Below are positions 45,460-55,497 of a stretch of DNA of 64,000 bases, one piece after another. The DNA is from Neoroseomonas oryzicola (GTDB taxonomy: Bacteria > Pseudomonadota > Alphaproteobacteria > Acetobacterales > Acetobacteraceae): positions 1 through 64,000 of the forward strand of contig NZ_JAAVUP010000012.1 of assembly GCF_012163135.1 (NCBI RefSeq), given 5' to 3'. The first letter of the stretch is position 1, and each line of letters opens with the position of its first letter. The translations under genes were made by a program, and so were the position numbers. Below the pieces are notes generated by a model. That model saw only the letters and a program-made list of their open reading frames with translations. It did no database searches and was not told the origin of the DNA.

Positions 45460-46118
45460 CAGGGTTCCGGCAGAAGCGAAGCGGCGGCGCGTGCGGCCAC
45501 CGCGACGGAGAGGAGGACGGGACAGGCCAGCGCCGCGACGGCGGCCGCCTTGTCCTGCCGCGTGTAGGAAATGCAGTCGAGCAGCACGAGGTCCGGCTCC
45601 TGCTTCGCCATCTCCGCCATCGCGGCTGCGCGGGTGGTGCCGTCGGAATGGGGGCGCAGCGCGACGACGGACAGCGTCAGGCCGTCGCGCGCACGAGACG
45701 CGCCGAGCGTCGCCGCCTGCTCGGGCAGCGGCACGAAGAGGCCGAGGCGGCCGCGCGGCAGCAGCGCCTCGGCGAGCCCGTTCAGCACGGCGGAGGGCTG
45801 GACCAGGCCGGGCCGCTCCGGCAGGCCCTTGAAGGTGCCGGTGCAGGCCAGCAGCACCGGGCCGGGCGTGGTTTCCAGCAGCGTGCGCATGCGTTGCGTC
45901 ACCGCTTCCTTGGAGATCGAGACGCCCTCGCCCGAAGGCAGCATGGTGAAGAGCGTGTCGGCGCCGTCGCGCGGCTTGATGGCGGCGATGTCGGCGCGCG
46001 TCATCCCGTCCAAGGCGCCCCGCATGGTGATACTCAGCCCTGGGGCGGCGGCCTCGATCTCCGCGGCGAGGTCGGGGCGCGGCGCCTGGCCGATGACGAA
46101 GACGGGCAGCGCGGTCAT
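45459..46118 (-). CDS. AroM-family protein, racemase-like
   Basis: This 219-residue protein matches the AroM family (named from the E. coli aroL-aroM operon, function unknown): VFVIGQAPRPDL at the N-terminus, LPSGEGVSISKEAVT, and VLLDCISYTRQDKAAV near the end. Two cysteines sit where Asp/Glu/hydantoin racemases place their catalytic pair: Cys92 in LLACTGTF and Cys182 in LLDCISY. In a hydantoinase operon a PLP-independent racemase role is plausible, but this is inference. ATG 46118 overlaps the preceding ATPase stop (ATGA). Confidence 0.82.
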   Translation of the reverse strand: MTALPVFVIGQAPRPDLAAEIEAAAPGLSITMRGALDGMTRADIAAIKPRDGADTLFTMLPSGEGVSISKEAVTQRMRTLLETTPGPVLLACTGTFKGLPERPGLVQPSAVLNGLAEALLPRGRLGLFVPLPEQAATLGASRARDGLTLSVVALRPHSDGTTRAAAMAEMAKQEPDLVLLDCISYTRQDKAAAVAALACPVLLSVAVAARAAASLLPEP

Positions 46119-47086
46119 GGCGAGACCTCCATGGCACGGGGGCAGCGAAGGCGATGGCCGTCCATGAGCGTGGCAAGCGGCGGCATCGACTCGCGACAGG
46201 CGGGAACGGCGATCGGGCAACGCGGTTGGAAGGCGCAGCCGGGCGGCGGCGAGGCCGGATTGGGCGGTTCGCCCGGCGCGGCGGGCGCGACGCCGTGCGC
46301 CGCGAGCCGCGGCACGGAGCCAAGCAGCGCCCGCGTATAGGGGTGGCGCGGTGCGCCGAGCACCTCGGCGGCGGTGCCTTCCTCGACGATGCGGCCGAGA
46401 TACATGACGGCGACGCGCTCGCAGACCTGCCGCACCACGGCGAGGTTGTGGCTGATGAAAAGGTAGGCGAGGCCGCGTCGCGCCCGCAGCGCGTCCAGCA
46501 CGTCGAGGATCTGCGCCTGGACCGAGACGTCGAGGGCGGAGGTCGGCTCGTCGAGCACAAGCAGGTCAGGTTCCAGCGCGAGCGCGCGCGCGATGCAGAC
46601 GCGCTGCTTCTGCCCGCCGGAGAGCTCGTGCGGGAAACGATGCAGGAAGGCGGGCGGCAGACCGACCTCCGTCAGCAGGGCGGCCACGCGGTCGCGCAGT
46701 GCGCGCCCCGTGGCGAGGCCCTGGATGCGGAGCGGCTCGGCCACCGCATCCTCGGCCGTCAGGCGCGGATCGAGGGCGGCGGAGGGATTCTGGTGGATGA
46801 GCTGCATGCGCCGCCGCAGCGGGCGCATCGCGGCTTCGTCCAGCGCCGTGATGTCCTGCTCGTCGAAGGTGATGCGCCCGGCGCTGAGCGGGATGAGGCG
46901 TAGCAGCAGCCGCGCCAGGGTGGACTTGCCGCAGCCGCTTTCCCCCACGATGCCGAGGGCGGCGCCATGGTCGAGCGCGAGGTCGAGTTCGGCCACGGCC
47001 TGTACGGCGCGCGTGGCACGGAACAGGCCGCGCTTGCCTTCGTAGGTCTTGGACAGGCCCTCGGCGCGGAGCAGCGGCTGCGTCAT
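46115..47086 (-). CDS. Peptide-type ABC transporter ATPase (DppF-like), hydantoinase operon
   Basis: A 323-residue ABC ATPase with Walker [10 protein letters not shown], signature LSGGQKQR, Walker B LLVLDEPTSALDVS and the C-terminal PPGCAFQPRCP extension. ATG 47086 overlaps the stop of the DppD-like ATPase (ATGA). Within the ten-gene operon it lies between the transporter and the catabolic genes. Confidence 0.92.
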   Translation of the reverse strand: MTQPLLRAEGLSKTYEGKRGLFRATRAVQAVAELDLALDHGAALGIVGESGCGKSTLARLLLRLIPLSAGRITFDEQDITALDEAAMRPLRRRMQLIHQNPSAALDPRLTAEDAVAEPLRIQGLATGRALRDRVAALLTEVGLPPAFLHRFPHELSGGQKQRVCIARALALEPDLLVLDEPTSALDVSVQAQILDVLDALRARRGLAYLFISHNLAVVRQVCERVAVMYLGRIVEEGTAAEVLGAPRHPYTRALLGSVPRLAAHGVAPAAPGEPPNPASPPPGCAFQPRCPIAVPACRESMPPLATLMDGHRLRCPRAMEVSP

Positions 47087-48069
47087 GGCGTGGCGTGGTG
47101 GCAGGCAATGCTGCGGCCGGGGAGGATCTCGCGGCGCAGGGGCTTCTCGCTGCGGCAACGCTCGGTCGCGACCGGGCAGCGCGGATGGAAGCGACAGCCC
47201 CGCGGCGGCGTGATGAGGCTTGGAATGCTGCCGGCGATGCCCTGCGGCCGGCGTTCCGGATGATCGAGGTCGGGCACCGCCGCGATCAGGCCGCGCGCAT
47301 AGGGATGCAGCGGGCGTGACAGGAGGTCGGCAGTCGCCGCTTCCTCGACCACCGTGCCGGCATACATCACCGCGACGCGCGCGCAGGCGGCGGCGACGAC
47401 CCCAAGATCGTGCGTGATGAGCATCAGCGCCAGCCCGCGCTCGGCGACCAGGCGCGCAATCAGCGCGAGTACCTGCGCCTGCACGGTGACGTCGAGCGCG
47501 GTGGTCGGCTCATCCGCCACCAGCAGCACTGGGTCGCCGGCGAGGGCCATGGCGATCAGCACGCGCTGCCGCATGCCGCCCGAGAGCTGGTGCGGATGGC
47601 TGTCGAGCAACCGCGCGGGCTCGGGCAGGCCGACCGCGGCGAGCAGTTCGGCCGCACGCGCCCGGGCGGCGGCGCGGGGGCGCTGGCGCTCCCCCACGGC
47701 GGCATCCTGGCCGCGGATCGCATCCTCCATCTGCGTGCCGATGGCGAGCAGCGGATTGAGGTAGGAGGCCGGGTCCTGGAACACCATGGAGATGGCGCGG
47801 CCGCGCAGGCGGCGCATCTCGCGATCGGACATGCCGAGGATGTCGCTGCCGCGGAAGCGGATCTGCCCTGAGACGACACGTGCCGGCGGCATCGGGTTCA
47901 GCGCCATCAGGCTGCGCGCCAGCACCGACTTGCCGCAGCCTGTCTCGCCCACGATGCCGAGGGTGCCGCCGGCCTCGAGCGTCAGGTCGATGCCGTCCAG
48001 CACCTGCGCGGTGCCGTCGAAGGTGTCGAAGGCGAGGCGGTAATCCGCGATCTCGAGCAGCGCGGTCAT
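47083..48069 (-). CDS. Peptide-type ABC transporter ATPase (DppD-like), hydantoinase operon
   Basis: A 328-residue ABC ATPase with Walker A GETGCGKSV, signature LSGGMRQR, Walker [15 protein letters not shown] and C-terminal PPRGCRFHPRCP with conserved cysteines. It overlaps the DppC-like permease gene by 4 bases. Forms the ATPase pair of the operon's importer. Confidence 0.92.
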   Translation of the reverse strand: MTALLEIADYRLAFDTFDGTAQVLDGIDLTLEAGGTLGIVGETGCGKSVLARSLMALNPMPPARVVSGQIRFRGSDILGMSDREMRRLRGRAISMVFQDPASYLNPLLAIGTQMEDAIRGQDAAVGERQRPRAAARARAAELLAAVGLPEPARLLDSHPHQLSGGMRQRVLIAMALAGDPVLLVADEPTTALDVTVQAQVLALIARLVAERGLALMLITHDLGVVAAACARVAVMYAGTVVEEAATADLLSRPLHPYARGLIAAVPDLDHPERRPQGIAGSIPSLITPPRGCRFHPRCPVATERCRSEKPLRREILPGRSIACHHATP

Positions 48070-48956
48070 CCGCGGTTGCTCCGCGGATCGAGGATGTCGC
48101 GCAGCCCGTCGCCGAGCAGGTTGAAGCCGAGCACCGCAAGGTAGATGAAGACCCCCGGCGCCATCGCATACCACCACCAGTCGGGCAGATAGCCGCGCGC
48201 GATCGAGATCATCGCCCCCCATTCCGGCGTCGGCGGCTTGGCGCCGAGGCCGATGAAGCCGAGCGAGGCGACGGCCAGGATCGCCTGGCCGATGTCCATC
48301 GACATCTTCACGATGAGCGGGGAGAGGCTGTTGGGTAGGACGTGGCGGCGCAGGATGCGCGCGCGGGAGGCACCGGCGACGCGCGCGGCCTCGATGAAGG
48401 GTTCCTCGCGGATCGACAGCGCCTTGGACTCCGCGAGACGAACATAGCCGGGCCACCAGACCAGGATCAGCGCGATCATGGCGTTCACGATCCCCGGGCC
48501 CAGGGCGGCGACCAACGCGATGGCGAGCACCAGGCCCGGCACGGAGAGGAACAGGTCCGTGAAGCGCATGATCGCTTCGCGCAGCCGCCCACCCGCGAGG
48601 CCGGCGAGGATGCCGAGGGGCACGCCGATCGCAGCGGCGGCGAAGGTGATGCCGATGCCGACCAGCAACGAAATGCGTGCGCCGATGATGACGCGGGTCA
48701 GGATGTCGTTGCCGACCTCGTCCGTGCCCAGCCAATGCGCCGCCGAGGGCGGCTGCAGCTTGTTCGCGAGGCTCACCGCACCGGCAACATGGTCGGGATA
48801 AGGCACGATCCAGGGCCCGATCAGCGCCAGCACCACGATGGCGATCACGAGGAACAGGCCGAGCATGGAGGAGAAGGACCGCGAGAGCAGCCAAAGTGCC
48901 AGCCGCAGACGGCGGCGCGGCGGGGCGGCGACGGTTTCCTCGGCGGTAGCGGACAT
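48066..48956 (-). CDS. Peptide-type ABC transporter permease (DppC-like), hydantoinase operon
   Basis: A 296-residue permease with the DppC features AHWLGTDEVGNDILTRVIIGARISLLVG and the EAA region VAGASRARILRRHVLPNS, ending in LLGDGLRDILDPRS. It overlaps the DppB-like gene by one base at 48956 and the ATPase gene by 4 bases. Around six membrane spans are expected. Confidence 0.91.
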   Translation of the reverse strand: MSATAEETVAAPPRRRLRLALWLLSRSFSSMLGLFLVIAIVVLALIGPWIVPYPDHVAGAVSLANKLQPPSAAHWLGTDEVGNDILTRVIIGARISLLVGIGITFAAAAIGVPLGILAGLAGGRLREAIMRFTDLFLSVPGLVLAIALVAALGPGIVNAMIALILVWWPGYVRLAESKALSIREEPFIEAARVAGASRARILRRHVLPNSLSPLIVKMSMDIGQAILAVASLGFIGLGAKPPTPEWGAMISIARGYLPDWWWYAMAPGVFIYLAVLGFNLLGDGLRDILDPRSNRG

Positions 48957-49963
48957 CAGGCCCTGCGCAGACGCGGGTCGAGCACGCCATAGAGGAGATC
49001 GACGATCAGGTTCGCGATCATGAAGTTCAACCCGACGATCAGCGTCACCCCCATCACCGGCTTGAAGTCGCCCGCGATGGCGGAGGACACGGCGTAGAGG
49101 CCGATGCCTGGCCAGTCAAAGACCGTCTCGACCAGCACGGTGCTGGACATCATCCAGCCCCAGCGGAGGCCGATGATCGCAAGCGTCGGCAGCATCGCGT
49201 TCTTCAGCGCATGCACCATGACGATGCGCCAGGGTGTCACGCCATGGGCGCGCGCGGCCGTGACGTAGTCCATGCGCAGCGCCTCCACCATCTCGGACCG
49301 GTTCACCCGCAGGATGGAGGCGAGGCAGGGCAGCGATAGGACGATCGCCGGCAGGATGATGTGGGACAGTGCCTCCCGGAACAGTCCGAAATTGCCGGTC
49401 AGCAGGGAGTCCACCAGCAGTAACCCGGTGATGGGCGGGGGCGGTTCCGTGAAGACCGACAGGCGTCCGCTGGTGGGCAGCAGGCCGAGCCAGGTCGCGA
49501 AGGCCAGTTGCAGCAACAGCCCGAACCAGAAGGGCGGCAGCGCGATGCCGGAGACGGCGAAGATGCGCGTGGCATGATCCGCCGGCCCGTCCTTGCGAAG
49601 CGCCGAGAGCACGCCGAGCGGCACGCCGAGCAGCACGCCGAGCGCCATGGCGAGTATCACGAGTTCCAGCGTCGCCGGGAAGTACCGCGCGAGATCCGTG
49701 CCGACCGAACGCCCCGTGGCGATCGAGCGGCCGAAATCCCCATGCGCGAGGTCCGTGAGGTAGCGCAGGAACTGCTCCGGCAGCGGCTTGTCGAGACCGT
49801 AGTCCCGGCGCGCCTGTTCGATCTGCGACCGACCGGCATCCGGCCCCGCCGCCAGCGCCGCCGGATCCGACGGCGCGACATTGGAGATCACGAAGGTCAG
49901 GCAGACCAGCCCAAACAGCATCAGCCCCGCTAGGCCGATGCGCCGGAGGAGGTAGCCCAGCAC
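48956..49963 (-). CDS. Peptide-type ABC transporter permease (DppB-like), hydantoinase operon
   Basis: A 335-residue permease: MLGYLLRRIGLAGLMLFGLVCLTF start, the NVAPSDPAAL periplasmic loop, EAA region RAHGVTPWRIVMVHALKNA and the VDLLYGVLDPRLR end. Its start directly abuts the solute-binding protein stop (49964). It pairs with the DppC-like subunit. Confidence 0.91.
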   Translation of the reverse strand: MLGYLLRRIGLAGLMLFGLVCLTFVISNVAPSDPAALAAGPDAGRSQIEQARRDYGLDKPLPEQFLRYLTDLAHGDFGRSIATGRSVGTDLARYFPATLELVILAMALGVLLGVPLGVLSALRKDGPADHATRIFAVSGIALPPFWFGLLLQLAFATWLGLLPTSGRLSVFTEPPPPITGLLLVDSLLTGNFGLFREALSHIILPAIVLSLPCLASILRVNRSEMVEALRMDYVTAARAHGVTPWRIVMVHALKNAMLPTLAIIGLRWGWMMSSTVLVETVFDWPGIGLYAVSSAIAGDFKPVMGVTLIVGLNFMIANLIVDLLYGVLDPRLRRA

Positions 49964-51556
49964 CTATCCGCGGGCCCAGAGCGGGTAGAGGTCGATCTCC
50001 CCGGTGAAGCGCACGGGGGAGAAGGTGAAGCCCTGGACGTAGTCGCGCCGCGCCCAGATGCGGTTCGCCACCATGCCGAAAAGCTCCGGCTGGTCGGCGA
50101 CGATCTGCGTCTGGATGCGGGCATAGAGCGCCATGCGCTTGGCGTTGTCGGTCTCGCCGCGCGCCTCGTCGATCCAGCGCGACACCTCGGCGTTCTCGTA
50201 GTGCGCGGTGCCGTAATACAGGCCCCAGGAGGCGCGATGGTACTGGTACGCCACCGTGTCGGGGTCGGTGCCCACCGGCGTCACATAGACCGACATCATG
50301 TTCGGCGATGTCTCGGGCTTCGAGCCGCGGCTCGTCATCGTCGGCCAGGGCTGACCGACGATGTTCACGCGGATGTCGAGCGCGCGCAGGCTGTCGAGCA
50401 GCGCGAGACCGATGCGCCGCGCATCCTCGAGCCCCTGGACGTGCACGTATTCCAGCTCGATCCCGCCATTCGGGAAGCGCGACCGGCGCAGGAAGTCGCG
50501 CGCCTTGTCGAGATCCTTGCGCGGGATGCCAGGCACGTCGATGTGCCCGGCCATCGAGGCGGGGAAGGGGCTCGTCATCAGCACGGCGGCGCCGTTGTGG
50601 ATGGCGAGCAGGGAATCATAGTCGAAGGCGTAGGCGATCGCCTTGCGCAGGTTGATGTCCGCGGTCGGACCCTGCTGGCAATTGAACTTGATGCCGAAGG
50701 TGGTCGAGCCCTTGTGGTTCTCCACCACCACGCCCGGCACGCGCGACAGCTGTTCGATGTCGTCGGGCGTGAGGTTGGTGATGATGTCGGCCTCGCGCCG
50801 CTGGAGCGCGGCCTTGCGGGGCGCCGCCTCGCGGATGATGCGGTAGATGATGCCGGACGGCCGGTCGGCATCGGCCATTGGCCAGCCCTTCCAGTAGTCG
50901 GGCACGGCATCGAGGTGCATCAGCGTGTTGGCGTCGAAGCGGCGCAGGCGGAAGGGGCCGGAGCCGGCGGCATTCTCGGTCAGCCACTTGCGGCCGAGGT
51001 CGTCGCCGTCCTGGTTCGCCCTCACCTGGCGCGGGTTCACCACGTACCACCACGGCACGTAGGAAATGAACGGCGCGAAGGGCCGGTCCAGCGTGAAGCG
51101 GACGGTGCGCGCATCGACCGCGGCGATGTTCTCGGGCTTCAGGAAGTCCTTGAGCATCCACGCGATGCCCGCGTTCAGCTTCAGGCCGCGCTCGAAGGAA
51201 AAGCGCACCGCCTCGGCGTCCACCGGGTCGCCGTTGTGGAACTTCGCGTTGCCCACCAGGTGGAAGGTGTAGGTCAGGCCGTCGGGCGAGACCTCGTAGC
51301 GCTCGGCGAGCCAGGGGACGATCCGCGGCGGGTCGCCCTCGTACTTCAGCAGCGCGTCGTAGACGGACTGCTGGATCATCCGCGTGGACCAGTCGTAGCG
51401 CACATGCGGGTCGAGCACCGGCACCTGCTGGTTGCCCGAGAAGACCAGCACCTTGCGGTTGCCGTCGCGCTCGAAGGCCATGCCGATGCCGGGCATGCCG
51501 GCGGTGAGCAATGCCGCGCCGGCCATCAGCCCGCGGCGGGAAATGTCTTGTGTCAT
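49964..51556 (-). CDS. ABC transporter solute-binding protein (family 5), hydantoinase operon
   Basis: A 530-residue family 5 binding protein with a twin-arginine leader (ISRRGLMAGAALLTAGMPG), YDALLKYEG, IVPWLAERYEVSPDGLTYTFHL and AAGSGPFRLRRFD motifs. It overlaps the fused hydantoinase gene by 4 bases (ATGA), so binding protein and enzyme are translated together. The ligand is expected to be the compound degraded by the operon or a peptide-like conjugate of it. Confidence 0.91.
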   Translation of the reverse strand: MTQDISRRGLMAGAALLTAGMPGIGMAFERDGNRKVLVFSGNQQVPVLDPHVRYDWSTRMIQQSVYDALLKYEGDPPRIVPWLAERYEVSPDGLTYTFHLVGNAKFHNGDPVDAEAVRFSFERGLKLNAGIAWMLKDFLKPENIAAVDARTVRFTLDRPFAPFISYVPWWYVVNPRQVRANQDGDDLGRKWLTENAAGSGPFRLRRFDANTLMHLDAVPDYWKGWPMADADRPSGIIYRIIREAAPRKAALQRREADIITNLTPDDIEQLSRVPGVVVENHKGSTTFGIKFNCQQGPTADINLRKAIAYAFDYDSLLAIHNGAAVLMTSPFPASMAGHIDVPGIPRKDLDKARDFLRRSRFPNGGIELEYVHVQGLEDARRIGLALLDSLRALDIRVNIVGQPWPTMTSRGSKPETSPNMMSVYVTPVGTDPDTVAYQYHRASWGLYYGTAHYENAEVSRWIDEARGETDNAKRMALYARIQTQIVADQPELFGMVANRIWARRDYVQGFTFSPVRFTGEIDLYPLWARG

Positions 51557-54500
51557 GCTGAACCCCCGGTCGTTGCCGCCATGTCCCTGTCCGCGCCTGT
51601 TCCGCGTTCCGCCCGCCGCCGCGCGGTGGCGACGGGATCGATGCGCCCGTCCGGCCCGAGCACGACACCATAGTCGCGAACGGCGCCATCGCGCGTGATG
51701 TAATCATCGTCGAGGTCGGCCTGCACGGCTTCGACCGACCGATCCCACGGGTCGCCGAAGCCCGAGCCGCCGGCGATGCGGCCTTCGATCTCGGTGCGGG
51801 CGTCGAGCAGCGTCACCATCTCGCCGGTTCCGACGTCGCGCGGCGTCGCATCGTCCGGGCCCTTCACCAGGCCCAGGCCGGGCGCGCCGGGGCGGCCGCC
51901 GAACAGCCCTTCGGGCTTCAGACCCCAGCCTTCGGGATAGAGGCCGACCATGATCGGCTCCGTTCCGCCGACCAGGCGCCGCGCGCGCATGCGCTGCCCG
52001 AGCCCGCCGCGCTGGCGGCCAGGCCCGGCGGTGTCGGCGACGAGGCCCTTTTCCAGCACCAGCACGGGCATGCGGCTTTCCAGCAATTCGACGGGCGTGT
52101 TGGCCGCCGAGGTCGGGAAGAGCAGCCCGGACTTGCCGTCCGCCTTGGACGATGCGCCCTGTCCGCCACCCATGAAGAAGTGATCCGACGCGACGCGGCC
52201 CTGATGATTGCGGCCATAGAAGCCGTAGGATTTCGGCAGGCCGGTGAAGGCCTGGACCTTGTCCGGGATCGCCGGCGCCATGGCGCGATACAGGTTCGGC
52301 CCGAGGAACCAGGATAGCCGCGTGCGGTAGGCGACTGATGCGGGCGGTTTGCAGTTCAGGGCCGAGCCCTCGGGCGCCACGACGCTGATCGGCGCGTAGC
52401 AGCCGGCATTGCCGCGTACATTCGGCGTCAGCATACATTTCAGCGGGTAGGAGGAATGCGCCGCCGTCACGTTCATCGTGCAGTTCAGCCCGCCGCGCGG
52501 CAGGGTGGGTGGGGCGTCCACGTGTTCCACATGGATGCTGTCGCCCTTCTTGTGGACGCGGACGCGGTAGCGCAGCACCTCGCCCAGCGGGCGGTTCTCG
52601 ATCTCGCTCTCATAGACGCCGTCGGGCACGGCGCGGATGGCGGCGCGGGTCGCGGCCTCGCTGCGGCCCTGCACCACGGCGGCGAGCGCGGCGAGGTCCT
52701 GCAGCCCGTATTCCTCCATGAAGGCCACCAGCCGCTGCGCGCCGAGCGCATTGGCCGTGACCATGGATTCGACGTCGCCCAGCACCTGGTCGCTGTTGCG
52801 GATGTTCTGCGCCATGAGACGGAAGAGCGAGCGATCCGGTCGCCCCGCCTCATACAGCTTCATGGGCGGGATCTGCAGGCCCTCGTCGTAGATCTCGCGC
52901 GCCGCCAGCGGGTCCTTCACGCCGCCGATGTCGCTGACATGGCCGACCGTGCCCATCAGCGCGACCACGCGGCCGTTGTGGAACACCGGCGTGACGAGGG
53001 CGATGTCGAACAGGTGCCCGGCGCAGAGCCAGGGGTCGTTCGTCACCAGCACGTCGCCCGGCTGCAGCGTCTCGGCCGGGAAATGCTCGAGCAGCGCCTT
53101 CACGCAGCGGGTCAGCGTCAGGTTGAACAGCGGCATGGCGCGCGGCGAATGCGCCAGCGGATTGCCCTGCGGGTCGAGGATCTCATTCGCGAAGTCCTGC
53201 GCCTCGGCGATGATGAGCGAATAGGCCGTGCGGCAGACGGTCTGCCACATCTCCTCGACGATCGAGATCAGGCGCGACCACATGATCTCGAGCCCGATCG
53301 GGTCGGATTCGATGCGCGCCTTGGCGTCTTCCAGCGCCATGCCGGGGGTCACCAGCGCCTCGCCCTTCGCCGCCGCGGCGACGGTGATCCGAAGGTTGAG
53401 CACGGCGTCGATCTCGACCGCGTCGCCGGGGCCGATGATGGTGGTGGCCTCGCGTTCCTCGATGATGGCCGGGCCGGGAATGCGGTCGCCGGGCTTGAGG
53501 CGGTAGCGGTCGTAGACCGGCGTGTCGCGGAAGGCGCCGTCGAACCAGGCCGGGCGGCTGCCCTTCAGCGCCGCGCCGTCCTGTGCGCTGCCGGCGACGG
53601 CACCCGACACGGTGATCTGCGGCTCCGGCCCCAGCACGCGGACGCGCAGCGAGAGCAACTCGATCTCCGCACCCTCGACGACGCGGGTATAGAGCCGCTG
53701 GTAGGTCTCGACGAAGGCAGCACGGATGTCGGGCAGGCGCGCGGCGTCGAGCGCGCCGTCGGGCAGCGGCACCGCGATCTGGTGCAACTGTCCAATCAGG
53801 CGCATCTCGGCCGAGCGCTCCACGCGCATCGCCGCCTCGGCGACGCCAGCGCCGCGCAGGCGGTCGCGCGCTTCTGCCTCCAGCCCCGCGAGCGCCGCAT
53901 TGACGGCCACCCAGTCAGCACCGGCGCCGAGCGGCGCGATCAGGCTGCGCGACTGCTCGAAGGCCAGCGGCGCGGCGAGGAATCCCAGCGCCGAGGCCGC
54001 GCCCGAGGCCGGCGGCACCAGCACCTGCGTGATGCCGAGGATGCGTGCCACGTCCGCCGCATGCGCCGGCCCGGCGCCTCCGAAGGCGACCATGGCGTAG
54101 CGGCGCGGATCGCGGCCCTTCTCGACCAGGTGCACGCGCGCGGCACCCGCCATGGCCTCGCAGACCACGGCATGCACGCCCCAGGCGGCCTCGATTCCCG
54201 ACAGGCCGAGGCGCGCGCCGAGCCGCGTCATCGCGGCCTCGCTGGCCGCGAGGTCGAGCGACATTGCGCCGCCGAGGAAGAAACCCGGATCGTAGTAGCC
54301 GAGCAGCAGGTTGGCGTCGGTGACGGTCGCCTCCGCCCCGCCCCGGCCGTAGCAGGCGGGGCCCGGATCGGCGCCTGCGGAATGCGGGCCGACCTTGATC
54401 AGCCCGGTCTCATCCACGCCGGCGATCGATCCGCCGCCGGCGCCGATCTCGATCATGTCCACCACGGGCGAGCGGATGGGCAGGCCGGAGCCACGCTTGA

Positions 54501-55497
54501 AGCGATGGACGCGCGCGGCTTCCATCATCGGCGCGACTTCGGCGCGACCATTCTCGATCAGGCAGGCCTTGGCGGTGGTGCCACCCATGTCGAAGGCTAG
54601 GGCATCGGGCAGCCCGGCGGCGCGGGCGAACAGCACCGTGGCGAGCGCCCCGCCGGCCGGACCGGATTCCAGCAGACGGATCGGGAAGGCGCGCGCCACC
54701 TCGGACGCGCAGAGCCCGCCATCGGACTGCATCAGCCGCAGCGTGCCCGCGAAGCCGAGCGCATCCAGTTCGCGCAGCAGCCGCCCCAGGTAGCGGTCCA
54801 TCAGCGGCTGCACGAAGGCATTCGCGCAGGTGGTGACGCTGCGCTCGTATTCGCGGATCTCGGGCGCGACCTCGCTCGAGAGGCTGACCGAGACGCTCGG
54901 GAAGGCGGCGCGCAGCACGGCGGCGGCGGCCTTCTCATGCGCCGGGTTGGCGTAGGCGTGGAGGAAGCAGATCGCGATGGCGGTGCAGCCCTCGGCGACC
55001 AGGCGCGCGCCGGCGGCGCGGACGGCTTCCGCATCCAGCGGCGCGACGATGTCGCCGTCATGGGCGATGCGTTCCGTGATCTCGATGCGCCGGCGGCGCG
55101 GCACGATCGGGTCGGGGAAGCGCAGGAACAGGTCGTAGATGTCGTAGCGCTGCTCGATGCCGAGTTCGAGCACGTCGCGGAAACCCCGCGTCGTGAGCAG
55201 CCCCGTCGTCGCGCCGCGCCGCTCGATCAGCGCATTGGTGACGAGGGTGGTGCCGTGCACCACCTCGGACAGGTCGCCGGCCGCGATGCCGGCCTGGGCG
55301 GTGATGGCGCGGATGCCCTCCAGCGCGCCCTCGGCCGGGTCCTGCGGCGTGGTCAGGCATTTATGCAGGGTGATGCCGCCCGTCGCGGCGTCGAGCAGGA
55401 CGAAGTCGGTGAAGGTGCCGCCGATGTCGAAGCCGAGCCGCCAGCGGCCGGCCAGTCGGGGCGGGGTATCGGGCACGGTCGTATCCTTCCTCGTCAC
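51553..55497 (-). CDS. Fused hydantoinase A/B (oxoprolinase-type) protein, 1314 aa
   Basis: One polypeptide carries a HyuA-type half (residues ~15-690: LGFDIGGTFTDFVLLDAATGG, VVHGTTLVTNALIERRGATTGLLTT, ALAFDMGGTTAKACL, GAGGGSIAGVD) and a HyuB-type half (from about residue 730: DPIGLEIMWSRLISIVEEMWQ, TNDPWLCAGHLFDIALVTPV, GTVGHVSDIGG, GGQGASSK, GSGFGDPWDR). Length and order match eukaryote-type 5-oxoprolinase and bacterial fused hydantoinases, which hydrolyse cyclic amides with ATP. It overlaps the IclR regulator by 4 bases and the SBP gene by 4 bases. Substrate specificity cannot be read from sequence alone. Confidence 0.93.
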   Translation of the reverse strand: MTRKDTTVPDTPPRLAGRWRLGFDIGGTFTDFVLLDAATGGITLHKCLTTPQDPAEGALEGIRAITAQAGIAAGDLSEVVHGTTLVTNALIERRGATTGLLTTRGFRDVLELGIEQRYDIYDLFLRFPDPIVPRRRRIEITERIAHDGDIVAPLDAEAVRAAGARLVAEGCTAIAICFLHAYANPAHEKAAAAVLRAAFPSVSVSLSSEVAPEIREYERSVTTCANAFVQPLMDRYLGRLLRELDALGFAGTLRLMQSDGGLCASEVARAFPIRLLESGPAGGALATVLFARAAGLPDALAFDMGGTTAKACLIENGRAEVAPMMEAARVHRFKRGSGLPIRSPVVDMIEIGAGGGSIAGVDETGLIKVGPHSAGADPGPACYGRGGAEATVTDANLLLGYYDPGFFLGGAMSLDLAASEAAMTRLGARLGLSGIEAAWGVHAVVCEAMAGAARVHLVEKGRDPRRYAMVAFGGAGPAHAADVARILGITQVLVPPASGAASALGFLAAPLAFEQSRSLIAPLGAGADWVAVNAALAGLEAEARDRLRGAGVAEAAMRVERSAEMRLIGQLHQIAVPLPDGALDAARLPDIRAAFVETYQRLYTRVVEGAEIELLSLRVRVLGPEPQITVSGAVAGSAQDGAALKGSRPAWFDGAFRDTPVYDRYRLKPGDRIPGPAIIEEREATTIIGPGDAVEIDAVLNLRITVAAAAKGEALVTPGMALEDAKARIESDPIGLEIMWSRLISIVEEMWQTVCRTAYSLIIAEAQDFANEILDPQGNPLAHSPRAMPLFNLTLTRCVKALLEHFPAETLQPGDVLVTNDPWLCAGHLFDIALVTPVFHNGRVVALMGTVGHVSDIGGVKDPLAAREIYDEGLQIPPMKLYEAGRPDRSLFRLMAQNIRNSDQVLGDVESMVTANALGAQRLVAFMEEYGLQDLAALAAVVQGRSEAATRAAIRAVPDGVYESEIENRPLGEVLRYRVRVHKKGDSIHVEHVDAPPTLPRGGLNCTMNVTAAHSSYPLKCMLTPNVRGNAGCYAPISVVAPEGSALNCKPPASVAYRTRLSWFLGPNLYRAMAPAIPDKVQAFTGLPKSYGFYGRNHQGRVASDHFFMGGGQGASSKADGKSGLLFPTSAANTPVELLESRMPVLVLEKGLVADTAGPGRQRGGLGQRMRARRLVGGTEPIMVGLYPEGWGLKPEGLFGGRPGAPGLGLVKGPDDATPRDVGTGEMVTLLDARTEIEGRIAGGSGFGDPWDRSVEAVQADLDDDYITRDGAVRDYGVVLGPDGRIDPVATARRRAERGTGADRDMAATTGGSA

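Noticed and set aside
52456..54600. 714-codon plus-strand frame over the fused hydantoinase
   Set aside because: Antisense shadow created by strong third-position GC bias; composition is His/Arg/Asp-rich and repetitive.
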